Of a stretch of 64,000 bases of DNA, positions 22,670 through 34,186 are shown piece after piece. The stretch is from positions 1,886,501 through 1,950,500 of the forward strand of contig OX442421.1 of assembly GCA_949361645.1 (NCBI GenBank), written 5' to 3'. The notes beneath the pieces were generated by a model. The model worked only from the letters and a program-made list of their open reading frames with translations. It was not told the origin of the DNA and ran no database searches. The translations under genes and the position numbers were made by a program. The stretch comes from Spongilla lacustris. Its lineage: Eukaryota; Porifera; Demospongiae; Spongillida; Spongillidae. Position 1 is the first letter of the stretch. The number at the start of each line of letters is the position of its first letter.

Positions 22670-23203
22670 TAGTTGGGCGTGGCCCGCCCTTCGCGTATTG
22701 GCGGAGGTCGGGTTGCAAGCCTATACCAAGATTTGTTCTGGAGTGTTATGTAATATCGTTGTGAAATCGTTATGTTATCGGGTAGTGATTATTGAGCGTT
22801 AGATTACGTGTGATAATGCGGTTTGTCTGCAGAGCAGCTGCTCAAGATATGTACATGTATTGCTTCGGGTGCGATGTCTATGAGTTGGGCATGGCCCGCC
22901 CTTCGCATTGTTGTTCAGGCTTCATAGTAGCAGGGCAGCGCAACTCTTTAGCTGCCTCTGTAACACATTCGCAAACAAAAGCAATGTTTGTCCGCTCCAT
23001 GAAAATTCATATACATGTAAGTTAAATGGAAGGAACAGCTGCCTATCATTACCTCACATCAGCCACTAATTGGGTGATAATGGGACCCACTTGAACGCTG
23101 CAATCCGATTGGACTGCAATCCCCATTGCAGCAGAACAAATCTTGGTATAGGCTTGCAACCCGACCTTCCGCCAATACGCGAAGGGCGGGCCACGCCCAA
23201 CTA
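22670..23203. mobile_element. 534-bp MITE with 9-bp target duplication
   Basis: Terminal inverted repeats of about 75 bases run from tagttgggcgtggcccgccc inward to aagatttgttctg. Both sides carry ggaggtgtc (22661-22669 and 23204-23212), a perfect 9-bp duplication. Nine-base duplications fit Mutator-like or Merlin-like elements, but no transposase is present. Two smaller hairpins (5024, 10195) and the element at 55490 share the ttgggcg end. Confidence 0.88.
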
Positions 23204-23795
23204 GGAGGTGTCGTGGAGAAATGTAGCCTCCGCCTACTGCCTCCACTGTCCAGCACACTAGGAGGGAGGGGGGTGCATGCCTGATGGCGCGTTCACCCAA
23301 CGAAGTGTCCTAGTACCTTAGCTCCAAAGCCACCAGGAGCTGGAACACACAACAGCTCTGTAGAAGGTACCATGTACTGCGGGCCAAGAAGGGCTTAGCG
23401 CTCACACCCAAAGCTCGCTCTTAAAGCCACCTACATGTGCTTTTCTCGCTCTTAGGCAGCTGCATTCTGGCCATGCTGGTACTGTTCCCGCCTTCCAATA
23501 TGAAGACGTAACTTTTCGTTGACTTGTCGTACTCTTTGCGCACGGGCCCTTGAAGCTTTCACCTCCCCGCGGGGTCGCTACCCTGGGAGCTAAAAACTTC
23601 CATATGTGAGCCGCCCTGTTGAGAGTGTTGTTCAAATACGGACCGTCACTCTCTCACCTATTGGTACTCGCTCTTGAACATATTTATTTCGATTTATTCG
23701 TGCGCTCCGCCTTTTTTCGTAGTAATATTGAAATGGATTGATGGCTCATCACCTGCTGAGGACAACGTTCTACTTCATCTTGCATAGGCGTCGGA

Positions 23796-23798
<3 letters not shown>

Positions 23799-23834
<36 letters not shown>

Positions 23835-23905
23835 AGGGGGCTATCGCCCCCCCTGCAACGATAAAGGGGGGGCGAACGTATCGTTCCGCCCCCCCATTAT
23901 TGGCT
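23799..23905. repeat. 33-G run with mirrored C/G clusters
   Basis: tcggaacc plus 33 G, then cagagggggctatcgccccc and further G and C clusters up to 23900. It looks like the terminus of an element whose other end I did not find. 23213-23798 and 23906-24350 hold no gene I can support. Confidence 0.6.
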
Positions 23906-24352
23906 CAAGTTAATTTTATTCACAATCCTAAGTATCGCTGCATGTGGTGCCAATTACGATCGAACATCCGCATAGCACAATCAATTAACATGTACAACAT
24001 TGCAGTGAATCAGATAATGCTGACAGCTGCCAATTCCCGCTCGCGTAGGGTTAATAAGGTAGGAAATCCTCATGTTTGGAAATAAATTAAAAATATATGG
24101 TTGGAATCTCCTGAGTTTGCTGATTTGAAATATGCTTTTCTTTTGGCGAAAATGTTAACTGTCAATGAGTTGCGATAGATCAAAAATTTGGGACGCCATA
24201 TTCCGAATAGTTAGGTACCGCTTTTTCGCATTAAAGTTACGGTCGCCATTGGTAAATTTTCTACGGTATGTCTAAATATCTGTACAAAATGTTTATTAAA
24301 AATACTTGAAGGTTAGGCGGAACTACTCACAGCCAACCATCAATGAATCCAG

Positions 24353-24962
24353 GATGGCATAATATAGAATGCCAACATATTCTTGTTGGCATTCCCAGCC
24401 TGATAGCTGCCGGTCGGGGCTCCTGCGTGAGTCCCTGTGTTAGGCCGCGAAGGTATGTCTAAATATGTGTTTGTGGGAAGTGGCTTATTACAAACTCTTC
24501 GTTGCGCGCTATGCAGGACCCATCTAGCTGTGGTGGGCTCTATGTAGGACCCATCTGTGGTGAGTCATCGGAGCTTGAGATGGAGATCAGAGGTCTCAAC
24601 CTGAGACCACCGCAAGAACAGGCCAAGTACAGGATACAAATTCAGTTACGCGTTGGCGCTTCATGACCTGTGTACCAGAAATATTATACAGCTATCACGA
24701 GCTCCCCCAGCGCCATCCTCCAATGGGGCCTGTGGTCCCAACATCACGGCCACCGAGAGTTCGTTGTCTGGAGAGGCAGGAGGGCCGAACTTGACTGTGC
24801 ATGTCTAGTGTGAATAGCCAATAGGTGTATTGGATTTTTTTTTATCATCCAGGATGGCATATACATGTATACCGGTAAGGCTGGGAATGCCAACATATTG
24901 GCATTCCCAGCCCCTGCATATATAGCTGCCAGTCGGGGCTCCTGTGTTAGGCCGCGAAGGTT
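24353..24962. repeat. Pair of direct repeats with internal hairpins
   Basis: catccaggatggcat through ttaggccgcgaaggt occurs at 24353-24455 and again at 24848-24962. Each contains ggaatgccaacata and its inverse ggcattcccagcc as a hairpin. The 390 bases between are unique. This may be a short element with duplicated ends. 24963-25720 shows no gene. Confidence 0.6.
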
Positions 24963-26069
24963 TGTTTTATGATACATGTACGTTAGGTCGCGGAGTCGGT
25001 CCGATCACGTGCTTGAGTTGGCTCTCAAACAAAAACTCCAGAGGCTTATTCTTTGGAAACAAACTCACCCAGCAAAAGATGAGTCAGGCTACTAGCAGAG
25101 ATAATACAGGGACTAGGATCATCGGCCTCTACAACTAACCGCTCATAGCTCCAACCATCGCGGCCCATCTACACAGTGACTCACCAGCCCCCGACAGTTA
25201 CATGCCTGATCAAATGTAGCAGTTTATTGGTAAATGGCCATATGAACAATGTGATCTCACTATAAACATTTGAACATATATTTAATTGTGTGTGCATGAG
25301 CACATGAGGTCACTGTACACTGCATGTACCGCAGTCACCAGTGGATGATGGAGTGCAGGGAAAGACTTGCACTGAGCTCTGAACTCTGGAGAGGAGAAGT
25401 GGCAACATACACCCTCCCCTCATGCTAGCAGCTATGTTGCAATGGCAACAGTACATGTACCATAATCACATCATGATATCACACATTACCAAGAGGCCAG
25501 AGGTATGGTTCAGTCATTTTGTTTTTTCTATCTGTTTGCCCAGAAGAATGATTAGTGCTGTAGGGAAGGAAACAGTTGCTTGCTATGGCAATTGGGTTCA
25601 TCACTTTCAACCTGAGCATTGTAATTATTCATATTACACCACTGGAGGGGAAATACCTTTTCAAGTACTGAATCTGACACTAAAAGTATTATGTGCATTT
25701 GATTTGCGCAAATAATTAAATTCCTTGACAGATGCTGGGCCTACATACTGGACAAAACAAACAGATCCTTCTTGTAATAACAGCAGATTGAATGTAATGA
25801 CTGTGAACTGCCCAGGTGTCCCCAGGCACGGATAGGACCAATGATAAAGAGAGGGGGTTTGCTGCAGGTTGTACTTCAGTTTATTGGCCCCCCCTTCTTA
25901 ATATTAATCCAAATCAATTAACAAGCTGCACATTAGATACCACCTTTTCAAATAGGCTTATCGTAGCTATGGCAACCCGTTTTAAAACCATAAGTAGACA
26001 TTTGGATATGTCCTTTCCACTGCCACCAGAACTGAAGCTAGTGGAGTAGTTTGGGCAGTAGCCTTCGCA

Positions 26070-26285
26070 GCTCAGCTGAGGAAACATGCTGCTAATGATT
26101 CCAAGTGCCATGAGTTGGGATCGTCTTGTGTCCCACTTGCCATGAAAACATACGGTAACTGGGGTAAAGAGGCACAGTGTGTATGTTCCCGACTAGCCTC
26201 TCTGCTTGCCATAGGCCAGGCCAACTGTAAAGCAAAAATGGCTGCAGAGATCTACGGCCATCTCAACTTATCTCTTGTGAGATAG
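26070..26285 (+). pseudogene. Retroelement C-terminal remnant, second copy
   Basis: The frame reads AQLRKHAANDSKCHELGSSC, VPLAMKTYGNWGKEAQ, then AAEIYGHLNLSLVR and stops. It belongs to the same group as 18186-19074 (shared TYGNWGKEA), but differs enough to be a separate insertion. No upstream reverse transcriptase. 26286-26885 has no gene I can see. Confidence 0.6.
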
Positions 26286-26890
26286 GTAGCCAGGGCCATA
26301 TGCATTTTAGGAAGGGAATTGGCATGCAGGTGCACTGTAGAACTGTACTGTGTAGTGTGTATACATTTTATTATTGTAATATGGATATTATAATAATATA
26401 CTTACGTGTAAGTAGACTAAGAATGATTTGTTCTCGGAGGCTTGTACAAACACCAACGTCAGTCCAAATACTAAGTACGAGGTCTATTCGGTTAATAATC
26501 TTTTTAATCACATGCATGTACACATACATACACCCATGCCCACAACTATAACATACACACATGTATAACACATACATCCATACACCCTCATGCACTAAGT
26601 GGTGGTGTTAAAGGTCCGACACGCACACACATACACACATTGATACATATACTGTACATGTATATGAATGCTTAGTAACTCATAGCTATAGCAACCAATA
26701 AATTTAACAAGTACATTACCCCCTCACGATTAAATGTGCTTCAAGATATCCCCAAATGCAATGGGCCCTCCAAATCGTTTCCTCTACCTAAATGCAGGAA
26801 GATAGGTCTGAAATACAGCAGAGCTCATCCCTCTCCTGCACAAGCATGTCGTCCTGTTAGAGGACAGAAGCATTAAAGCCTGGCACCAAC

Positions 26891-26979
26891 TGTGGCATAA
26901 CACGTATTATTAGTGTTGTCATGGTTGTACTTGCGCATGCGCCTGATCATTATTAATATATATTTTACGAACACTTACA
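26891..26979 (+). repeat. 5' LTR, 89 bp
   Basis: Begins tgtggcataac and ends cgaacacttaca, so has the usual TG...CA ends. At 89 bases it is very short for a gypsy LTR. It must hold promoter and polyadenylation signals if the element is active; I see AT-rich sequence (attaatatatatttta) but no clear AATAAA. Confidence 0.97.
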
Positions 26980-26992
26980 TGGTGGCAGCGGT
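26980..26992 (+). other. Primer binding site, tRNA-Leu type
   Basis: tggtggcagcggt begins immediately after the LTR and is complementary to the 3' end of a leucine tRNA ending CCGCTGCCACCA (animal tRNA-Leu with AAG or TAG anticodon, from memory). Thirteen bases match. Confidence 0.75.
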
Positions 26993-27014
26993 TCTCTGAA
27001 ACCCACGGTTGGAC

Positions 27015-30000
27015 ATGGCAGATATTCGGTTGCAACCTCCGGAAGCGTTCGACTTCAAGAACCCCGACGACTGGACCCGCTGGAAACGGCGGTTCGAACA
27101 GTTCCGTATCGCCTCGTCCCTCGACACACACTCCGACGCTAAGCAAGTCAGTATGTTATTATATTCTATGGGCGAGGAGGCAGAAGTGGTTCTTGTGTCC
27201 ACGGGTATCACGGACGAGGAGAGGAAAAGCTACAAGAAAGTAGTGGAAAAACTGGATGAGTATTTCCATGTTCGACACAATGTCATCTTCGAGCGGGCGC
27301 GCTTCAACAGACGTGACCAGCTGGAAGGTGAGTCCGGCGACCAGTACATCACGGAGCTATATTATTTGGCAGAGCGGTGTTCATACGGGCAGCTTACCTC
27401 TGAAATGATCCGTGACCGTCTTGTTGTCGGTATTAGGGATCTAGCCCTCTCAGAAAAACTTCAACTAAATCCGGATCTCACTTTAGAGAAAGCAAAGACC
27501 ATGATCCGGCAGAGAGAGGCGGTCCACACACAACAACAGGTGCTCAAGGAGGCAGAAAGTGGCTCTTCTTTCAAGGGGGAAAACAGCTCAATGGACTTCC
27601 TTAGAGGCCAAGGCACCAAGACAAAACCAGCAGGTGTTTCTTCTGCAAAGCCAAAACAAACACCTAAGCAGTGTATCAAATGCGGGAAAGGCCAGCATCC
27701 TTGGTATACTTGCCCTGCCAAGGAGTCTGTGTGTCATAAATGCAAGCGGAGAGGACACTATGGCTCACAGTGCCTATCAAAGACAGTGGCGGAGTTACAA
27801 CCGGATGAGAGCAACCTTGACAGTGCATTCTTAGACACACTTACACAAAACAGTCCTGAAACCTGGAGAGTGAAGTTAAAGCTGGCGAATCAAACGTTGG
27901 AGTTCAAAATAGATACTGGAGCTGAGGTAACAGCAATTTCGGATGCGGCTTTCAGAGCTTTGAAAGGGCTTAAACTAGACAGACCCAAGAAGATGCTGTA
28001 CGGTCCTGCACGCACTCTTTTAAAGGTAATCGGTCAGTTTGAAGGGGAGCTGTTTTATCGAGGGAAAACTACCAGGCAGAATGTGTACGTAGTAAACGGA
28101 CTGAGAACCAACCTGCTGGGACTACCAGCTATCCTCGCTCTGAAGTTGGTGGCAAAGCTAGAGGAAACGGTGGAAGCTTCACTTCACACTATTGTGGAAA
28201 AATATCCTACACTATTCCAGGGGCTGGGGAGCATGGGTGACCCTTATGACATTCAGTTGCAACCAGAGGCACAGCCCTATGCTTTGTTTACCTCCCGGAA
28301 CATTCCTTTACCATTGCGTCTCAAGGTCAAGCAGGAGTTGGAGCGAATGGAGTCATTGGGAATCATCTCGAAAGTCGATGAGCCAACTCCGTGGTGTGCC
28401 GGAATGGTGGTTGCTCCCAAGAAGGGTGGGGCAATCCGCATATGTGTGGACTACCAACCCTTAAATCGTTATGTTTGCCGGGAGGTATACCCTCTTCCAA
28501 AAGTAGATGAAACCTTAGCACAGTTGGCAGGAGCAAAAATCTTCAGCAAACTCGATGCAAATTCCGGATTTTGGCAAATACCCTTGACTGAGAGGTCCAA
28601 GCTTCTGACCACATTCATCACTCCATTTGGTCGTTACTACTTTCACAAACTTCCGTTCGGGATTTGCAGTGCGCCTGAGCACTTCCAGAAGCGAATGAGT
28701 AAAATCCTTGCAGGCCTTGAGGGGGTCCTGTGTCAGATGGACGATGTGTTAGTGTTTGGCAGGGACAAAGAGGAACATAACGCTCGACTCATAGCGGCAT
28801 TAAACAGAATCCGTGATGCTGGAGTAACTCTAAATAGGGAAAAGTGTGAGTTTGAGAAAGGGAAACTACTCTTTCTCGGGCATGTCATTGACCAGCATGG
28901 CGTCCAAGCAGATCCAGAGAAAACGTCTGCTATTGGAGGTCTCAGCTCACCCAGTAACATCACGGAATTGAGACGATTTCTTGGAATGGCAAACCAAATG
29001 GGGAAGTTTTCACCTAACTTAGCACAGGTAACGCAGCCTCTTCGAGAACTCTTGAGCAAAAACCGCACTTGGCAATGGGGTTGTGCTCAAGAAGAAGCCT
29101 TTGCTCAGGTTAAAGCCGAGCTTTGCAAACCAACAGTGCTTGCCTTCTATACCCCAGATGCACCAACCAAACTTTCGGCAGATGCATCATCGCATGGGTT
29201 GGGGGCAGTATTGCTACAGAGAAGTGATGGGGAATGGAAACCTGTGGCATATGCATCCCGGTCTATGTCAGATACTGAAAAACGATACACACAAATCGAG
29301 AAAGAAGCACTGGCTACTGTCTGGGCGTGTGACAAGTTTGCCAGTTATATTGTTGGACTTAAATTCCACATTGAAACTGATCACAAGCCGCTAGTTCCAC
29401 TGTTAGGATCAAAGCACCTTGATACGTTACCACCACGAATTCTTCGATTTCGGCTGAGGCTAGCACGCTTCGATTTTACTATTCAGCACGTGCCTGGTAA
29501 GCTCTTGTGCACAGCAGATGCACTGTCTCGAGCACCAGGGCCCATCACTAAGGCTGACATGCGGCTAGAGGAAGAAGCAGAACATATCATGGAAGTATGC
29601 ATTAAACATCTTCCAGCCAGTGAGGGGCGGTTAAAACAATACGCGGAAGCCCAGCTAGCAGATCCTGTGTGTTCAGCAGTGATGAAGCATTGTCTAGATG
29701 GATGGCCAGAGAGACACAAGATTGAACCTGTCCTAAAGCCTTACTGGAAAGTTCAAGGAGATCTATCGGTACACAACGATTTGCTTCTTTTCCAAAAGCG
29801 TATTGTGGTGCCAGAGTCTCTCCAGCAGGAGACACTTGCAAAACTCCACCATGGGCATCAAGGCATTGTGAGATGCAGGCTTAGAGCACAGAATTCTGTT
29901 TGGTGGCCTGGCATATCTCAACGAATAAAGGATGTGATTGAACACTGCTCAGTGTGTGTGAAGCATTCCACACCTCATCGTGAACCATTAATGCCAACAG

Positions 30001-30959
30001 TTTTACCAGACTACCCATGGCAGAGTGTGGCAATGGATCTTTTTGTGCTGAATGGGGTCAATTATGTGGTCATAGTAGACTACTTTTCTAGATATCCCGA
30101 GGTTATTAAGCTCAGGTCTACTACTAGCAACACGGTGATAGACGCTGTTAAAGCGGTGTTTTCCAGGCATGGCATTCCAGAGTCAGTACGCAGTGACAAT
30201 GGTCCGCAGTTCTCTTCGCATGAGTTTGCAAAATTTGCTGCGTCATATGGCTTTAAGCATACCACCAGCAGCCCCTATTTCCCCCAAAGCAACGGGCTGG
30301 CGGAGAGAACTGTTCAGACAGTGAAAAATATCCTCAAAGGGAATCAGGACCCATACCTAGCCATTCTCACCTACCGTTCCACACAACTACCCTGGTGTGG
30401 TCTGTCACCAGCACAACTGCTGATGGGCAGACAATTGCGCACTAACCTTCCACAAACCCTTGAACATCTGAAACCAGAATGGCCTTATTTGCTTCGATTT
30501 CAGGAGCAAGACTTGGAGTTTAAATCCCACCAAAAGTCCAATTTTGACAGGCATCACAGAGTCCACCAACTTCCAGATATTCCAGATCAGACGGAGGTGT
30601 GGATCACAACAGACAAGAGTAAGCCGACCCCTGGTGTAGTGGTGGGAAAGGCAGGGGCTCCGCGGTCATATATTGTGGAAACTCAGGGTGGCTTAGCACG
30701 TCGCAATCGACACCACCTCAACGTTGTGCCTAATGTTGTTAGGCAAGGCGCAGAGGAACCACAACAACCTGACTCCTTGGAGCAGGAACCCGAACAAGTG
30801 GAGAAACCACAACAACCCAATACCTATGAACAGGAGCAAGATCACCAACCACAGGAACCTCATAGAATTATGACACGGTCACAGACAGGGACAGCAATCC
30901 GTCCCCCTGAACGATTTGGATGGAACTCAACCCTTGCAAGAAAGGGAGATGTGGCATAA
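27015..30959 (+). CDS. Gypsy gag-pol polyprotein
   Basis: An open frame of about 1,314 codons. It extends to a TTG at 27009, but ATG at 27015 is the likely start. Counting from 27009: gag 1 to about 220; two zinc knuckles near 222-251 (CIKCGKGQHPWYTC and CHKCKRRGHYGSQC, both CX2CX4HX4C); aspartic protease with IDTGAEVTAIS near 301; reverse transcriptase with FSKLDANSGFWQIPL and an active-site MDD near 577, in place of the usual YxDD; RNase H with LSADASSHGLGAVLLQ near 722; integrase with HHCC (HHGHQG near 947, CSVC near 981), then D near 1009, D in SDNGPQF near 1062 and E in NGLAERTVQ near 1099. It makes the virus-like particle, copies RNA to DNA and inserts it. The stop TAA lies inside the 3' LTR. 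No frameshift between gag and pol. Confidence 0.97.
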   Translation: MADIRLQPPEAFDFKNPDDWTRWKRRFEQFRIASSLDTHSDAKQVSMLLYSMGEEAEVVLVSTGITDEERKSYKKVVEKLDEYFHVRHNVIFERARFNRRDQLEGESGDQYITELYYLAERCSYGQLTSEMIRDRLVVGIRDLALSEKLQLNPDLTLEKAKTMIRQREAVHTQQQVLKEAESGSSFKGENSSMDFLRGQGTKTKPAGVSSAKPKQTPKQCIKCGKGQHPWYTCPAKESVCHKCKRRGHYGSQCLSKTVAELQPDESNLDSAFLDTLTQNSPETWRVKLKLANQTLEFKIDTGAEVTAISDAAFRALKGLKLDRPKKMLYGPARTLLKVIGQFEGELFYRGKTTRQNVYVVNGLRTNLLGLPAILALKLVAKLEETVEASLHTIVEKYPTLFQGLGSMGDPYDIQLQPEAQPYALFTSRNIPLPLRLKVKQELERMESLGIISKVDEPTPWCAGMVVAPKKGGAIRICVDYQPLNRYVCREVYPLPKVDETLAQLAGAKIFSKLDANSGFWQIPLTERSKLLTTFITPFGRYYFHKLPFGICSAPEHFQKRMSKILAGLEGVLCQMDDVLVFGRDKEEHNARLIAALNRIRDAGVTLNREKCEFEKGKLLFLGHVIDQHGVQADPEKTSAIGGLSSPSNITELRRFLGMANQMGKFSPNLAQVTQPLRELLSKNRTWQWGCAQEEAFAQVKAELCKPTVLAFYTPDAPTKLSADASSHGLGAVLLQRSDGEWKPVAYASRSMSDTEKRYTQIEKEALATVWACDKFASYIVGLKFHIETDHKPLVPLLGSKHLDTLPPRILRFRLRLARFDFTIQHVPGKLLCTADALSRAPGPITKADMRLEEEAEHIMEVCIKHLPASEGRLKQYAEAQLADPVCSAVMKHCLDGWPERHKIEPVLKPYWKVQGDLSVHNDLLLFQKRIVVPESLQQETLAKLHHGHQGIVRCRLRAQNSVWWPGISQRIKDVIEHCSVCVKHSTPHREPLMPTVLPDYPWQSVAMDLFVLNGVNYVVIVDYFSRYPEVIKLRSTTSNTVIDAVKAVFSRHGIPESVRSDNGPQFSSHEFAKFAASYGFKHTTSSPYFPQSNGLAERTVQTVKNILKGNQDPYLAILTYRSTQLPWCGLSPAQLLMGRQLRTNLPQTLEHLKPEWPYLLRFQEQDLEFKSHQKSNFDRHHRVHQLPDIPDQTEVWITTDKSKPTPGVVVGKAGAPRSYIVETQGGLARRNRHHLNVVPNVVRQGAEEPQQPDSLEQEPEQVEKPQQPNTYEQEQDHQPQEPHRIMTRSQTGTAIRPPERFGWNSTLARKGDVA
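30938..30949 (+). other. Polypurine tract
   Basis: aagaaagggaga ends exactly at the 3' LTR. It would prime plus-strand synthesis. Confidence 0.9.
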
Positions 30960-31038
30960 CACGTATTATTAGTGTTGTCATGGTTGTACTTGCGCATGCG
31001 CCTGATCATTATTAATATATATTTTACGAACACTTACA
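30950..31038 (+). repeat. 3' LTR, 89 bp
   Basis: Identical to the 5' LTR. The polyprotein stop codon (30957-30959) is inside it. Confidence 0.97.
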
Positions 31039-31189
31039 CCAACAAACCGTTGCAGATGAATCAGCAAGATCCCGACACAGATCGCCATACGAAATGACTT
31101 CAGTCAAATGATACATAACAGGAATCACAGGTGAAAAAGGCAAACATGTATGATACACAAGTAAATAAAAACATTCTCTATGAGAAAGT

Positions 31190-31380
31190 TGGTGGTATAT
31201 AGGATTTGAAGGCAATAGTGGTGTAAAAAGCAGGGAAACAAGGGTTGAATGATAAGGTAAAATGAAATAGTCCTATATTTAGCCCGGCACATATTGTAGG
31301 ACAATACATTGTTCATGCATGTGCTAAATATAGGACTATTTCATTGCTTTTTATTCATAACTGAATGCTTTCAACAGTCA
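31190..31380. mobile_element. MITE related to 3716-4006
   Basis: tataggatttgaaggcaata and aaaaagcagggaaacaaggg parallel the element at 3716, and a hairpin at 31261-31345 has 23-base arms (aatgaaatagtcctatattt agc and inverse). The right end is less clear. 31381-31849 holds no gene I can see. Confidence 0.65.
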
Positions 31381-31849
31381 CGCTACATCTAAATATATTC
31401 ACTTAGCAACAGACACAATAATGGAAAGAGAGTACATTTTAAACGGCAAAAACCATTAAATAAGAGCCTCTGACGTTGCAATTATGATACCATAGAGAAA
31501 CACTGATCACTTAGCTATGATCTGAACTTGGTATATATATGTCATTTACATAGTAATCAATGGATGATACATATTGTTCAGTACATAAACAATGTTGTAT
31601 TGGTACTAATACCAGTGAAACTTTTACTCTCTCCGGCTCTCGTGATATGACTGCAAAAGGTGTGTCCACCATCTCTTCCTTTATTACAGTGTTATGTAAA
31701 TTAAAGTGATCTGTGTCAACTCAACTTATAAACAGTATCCATGTAGATATGTTTCATACTCCGGCAGTAGTGTATCAGTGAATTTGTCATCATCACATAC
31801 GTGACCTTTGAGGTCACCTCACTCCATGCACCAGGGGAATAGTAGGGGA

Positions 31850-32035
31850 GGAGGAGGAGTAGGGGTATATACGTAGTAGGTAAGGGGAGGAGTAGGGGTA
31901 TATACGTAGTAGGTAAGGGGAGGAGTAGGGGTATATACGTAGTAGGTAAGGGGAGGAGTAGGGGTATATACGTAGTAGGTAAGGGGAGAAGTAGGGGTAG
32001 TAGTAGGCAAGGGGAGGGATAGGGGTAGTAGGCCC
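31850..32035. repeat. 33-bp minisatellite
   Basis: About four and a half units of ggagtaggggtatatacgta then gtaggtaagggga. A related agggg/tagtagtag region follows at 32205-32300, with a 16-base C run at 32082-32097 between. 32300-33360 has no gene I can support. Confidence 0.92.
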
Positions 32036-34186
32036 CCCACTTCTAATAAAGTATTCAGTATTACTAGCAACATGTGCACCTCCCCCCCCCCCCCCCCTCC
32101 CGACTGAATCGGCCGAAAGCGGACAACACTCCTATAGTAATATATTTGGCTGTCAAATGATGCCCCCTTACCCTATCCTGGCCCCACCCTTCCAGAATGC
32201 CCATGGCAGTAGGTAAAGGGAGGAGTAGGGGTAGTAGTAGGGGTAGTGGTAGTTATTGGGAGGGGTAGGGGTAGTAGTAGGTAAGGGGAGGAGTAGGGTA
32301 CATAAGGGTACATGTATGCAGGTATCTCGTCTGCCATTACACACACCTACCATTAGAGTACCAAGCTTCCCTATGTGGTTGTAAGAGGCATCACAAAAGA
32401 AAGGTTCTGTAATTTTGATTGCATCAATAGCACGAATATTCACCTATTTCATGCTCAGTGCCTTGTTAAGCAATGCACCTGCACTAACTTCACAAAGAGC
32501 TGACCTTTTGTGCTAACCATGGGTGGGATTCATTTAGCCCATATAACAGTATGCTATTCCTTACAATAGCCTTTTTGAAGCTACCTTTATATTCCCTCAG
32601 TATGGTTTTTTTGGTTCATACAGGGAGAAGCTAAAAGGTACTGTGATGCAATGAAATTACAATTACTCACAAAATCATGTATTGGGTACTTGATAAACAG
32701 AAGCCATGTTAAACTGTTACTTTGACCTGGGCAGACCTTTTTTATTGATGACATGGCACAGTTTTCTCAAGTACACAATGAATTCTGACCTCTACTACTA
32801 TAGTTTACATAGGATTGCCCTATAGTGTCTGCTTGTAACACACACTTTTAAAAAAATAAGCTCTAGAGGTCTTGTATAGCCATACATCAATGTAAAGAAT
32901 AGAAAGGTTTTTTTAATGATGCCACACGAACGTGTATCTATAGATCTACATGACGTGTACAAGGTATGCGTGTGACCTCTCAGTCACGTGGATACACAAG
33001 GGTCATGTGTACGAATGGTTGTACAAGGGTCAGCTGCAGTGCACCTGAATACTCAAGCCTTACTGCAAACCATATTGAGGAATTGCAGGGGAGGTCCCTT
33101 ACAAGTACCGATGCTGTATCAACATCTGTACGTGATGCCCCAACAGCCTGGTAATACCAGGAGTCGGTATCGATCAGAACAAAGCAATTTTAGCGGCGTT
33201 ATACGCTCGCTACTGCTATTTCTACTGCCGTCGGCTGTACGGGTCGGCAGTAGTGTTCTAATTCTTTTTTAGCATGTTGGAAGATGCTTCTTCCATGGAG
33301 TCAAACGAGGCTTTATGCCATCATTTGTTCCGATACGAACAACATATCATTGAACGTACCTATTCGTCGTGTATGATGGAACCACAAGTGAATTATTCGT
33401 CGTGTATGATGGAACCACAAGTGAATTTGAAACATACATGGCAGAAATAAATCTCCTGTATGACACAATAAAATTCACACACGAGGCCAGCTTTGAGGAA
33501 GTCTCATTTCTGGACACCACGGTCTACAAAGGACCAAGGTTCAATAGCACTGGGATTTTAGATATAAAAACCCATGTGAAGCCCACCAACAAACAATTAT
33601 ATGTTCATGCCGACTCATATCACCCTACTGGGTGTAAGACAGGCATAGTCACTGGTGAGGCATTGAGGTACCTGAGAACAAACTCTCAGGAAGAGACATT
33701 CAAAGAATGGATGTCTAAACATAAACTTAACCTCAGAGCTAGGGGGTATAAACCCTCCAAGTTCAATGAAATACTCAGTTCCATAACCCATGACAAAAGA
33801 GTATCGTCTCTTGAGTCTAAATCCAAACAAGCCAGTGGGTCAGATCTCACATTTGTAAATACCTACAATGATGAGACTCCAGATGTCAGAAAAATAATTT
33901 ATGACAACTGGTCACACCTACACACAGACCCTGTTCTTAAGGAATTGTTTCCAAAGCCACCAATCATGGCCTTGAAAAGAAACAAAACCCTGGCTAACTC
34001 TCTGGTTAAATCTAAACCAGACCCCTGGGTACCAGTAGTTGCAAATACAACTACGAGTACAGTTGACATGGGACGAATACACCGATCCATGGAATCAACA
34101 TGCCATATCACCAAGTGTGTTAAAAGGACATGTATCCTTTGCCCAATTCTCTCCACAGACTGCTCCATTACGAGCAAAGTCTCTAG

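Larger units (their letters stand above)
26891..31038 (+). mobile_element. Complete gypsy-type LTR retrotransposon
   Basis: Two 89-base LTRs, one continuous gag-pol frame, a primer binding site, a polypurine tract and a 5-bp target duplication (ccaac at 26886-26890 and 31039-31043). I find the two LTRs identical base for base, which indicates a recent insertion. Integrase follows RNase H, as in the gypsy group; gag and pol share one frame, and the sequence style recalls Mag-like elements. Total 4,148 bp. It is the only intact autonomous element in the window. Confidence 0.97.

Noticed and set aside
27461..30265. Several frames of 60-111 codons overlapping the gypsy polyprotein
   Set aside because: Shadows of the 1,314-codon gag-pol frame.
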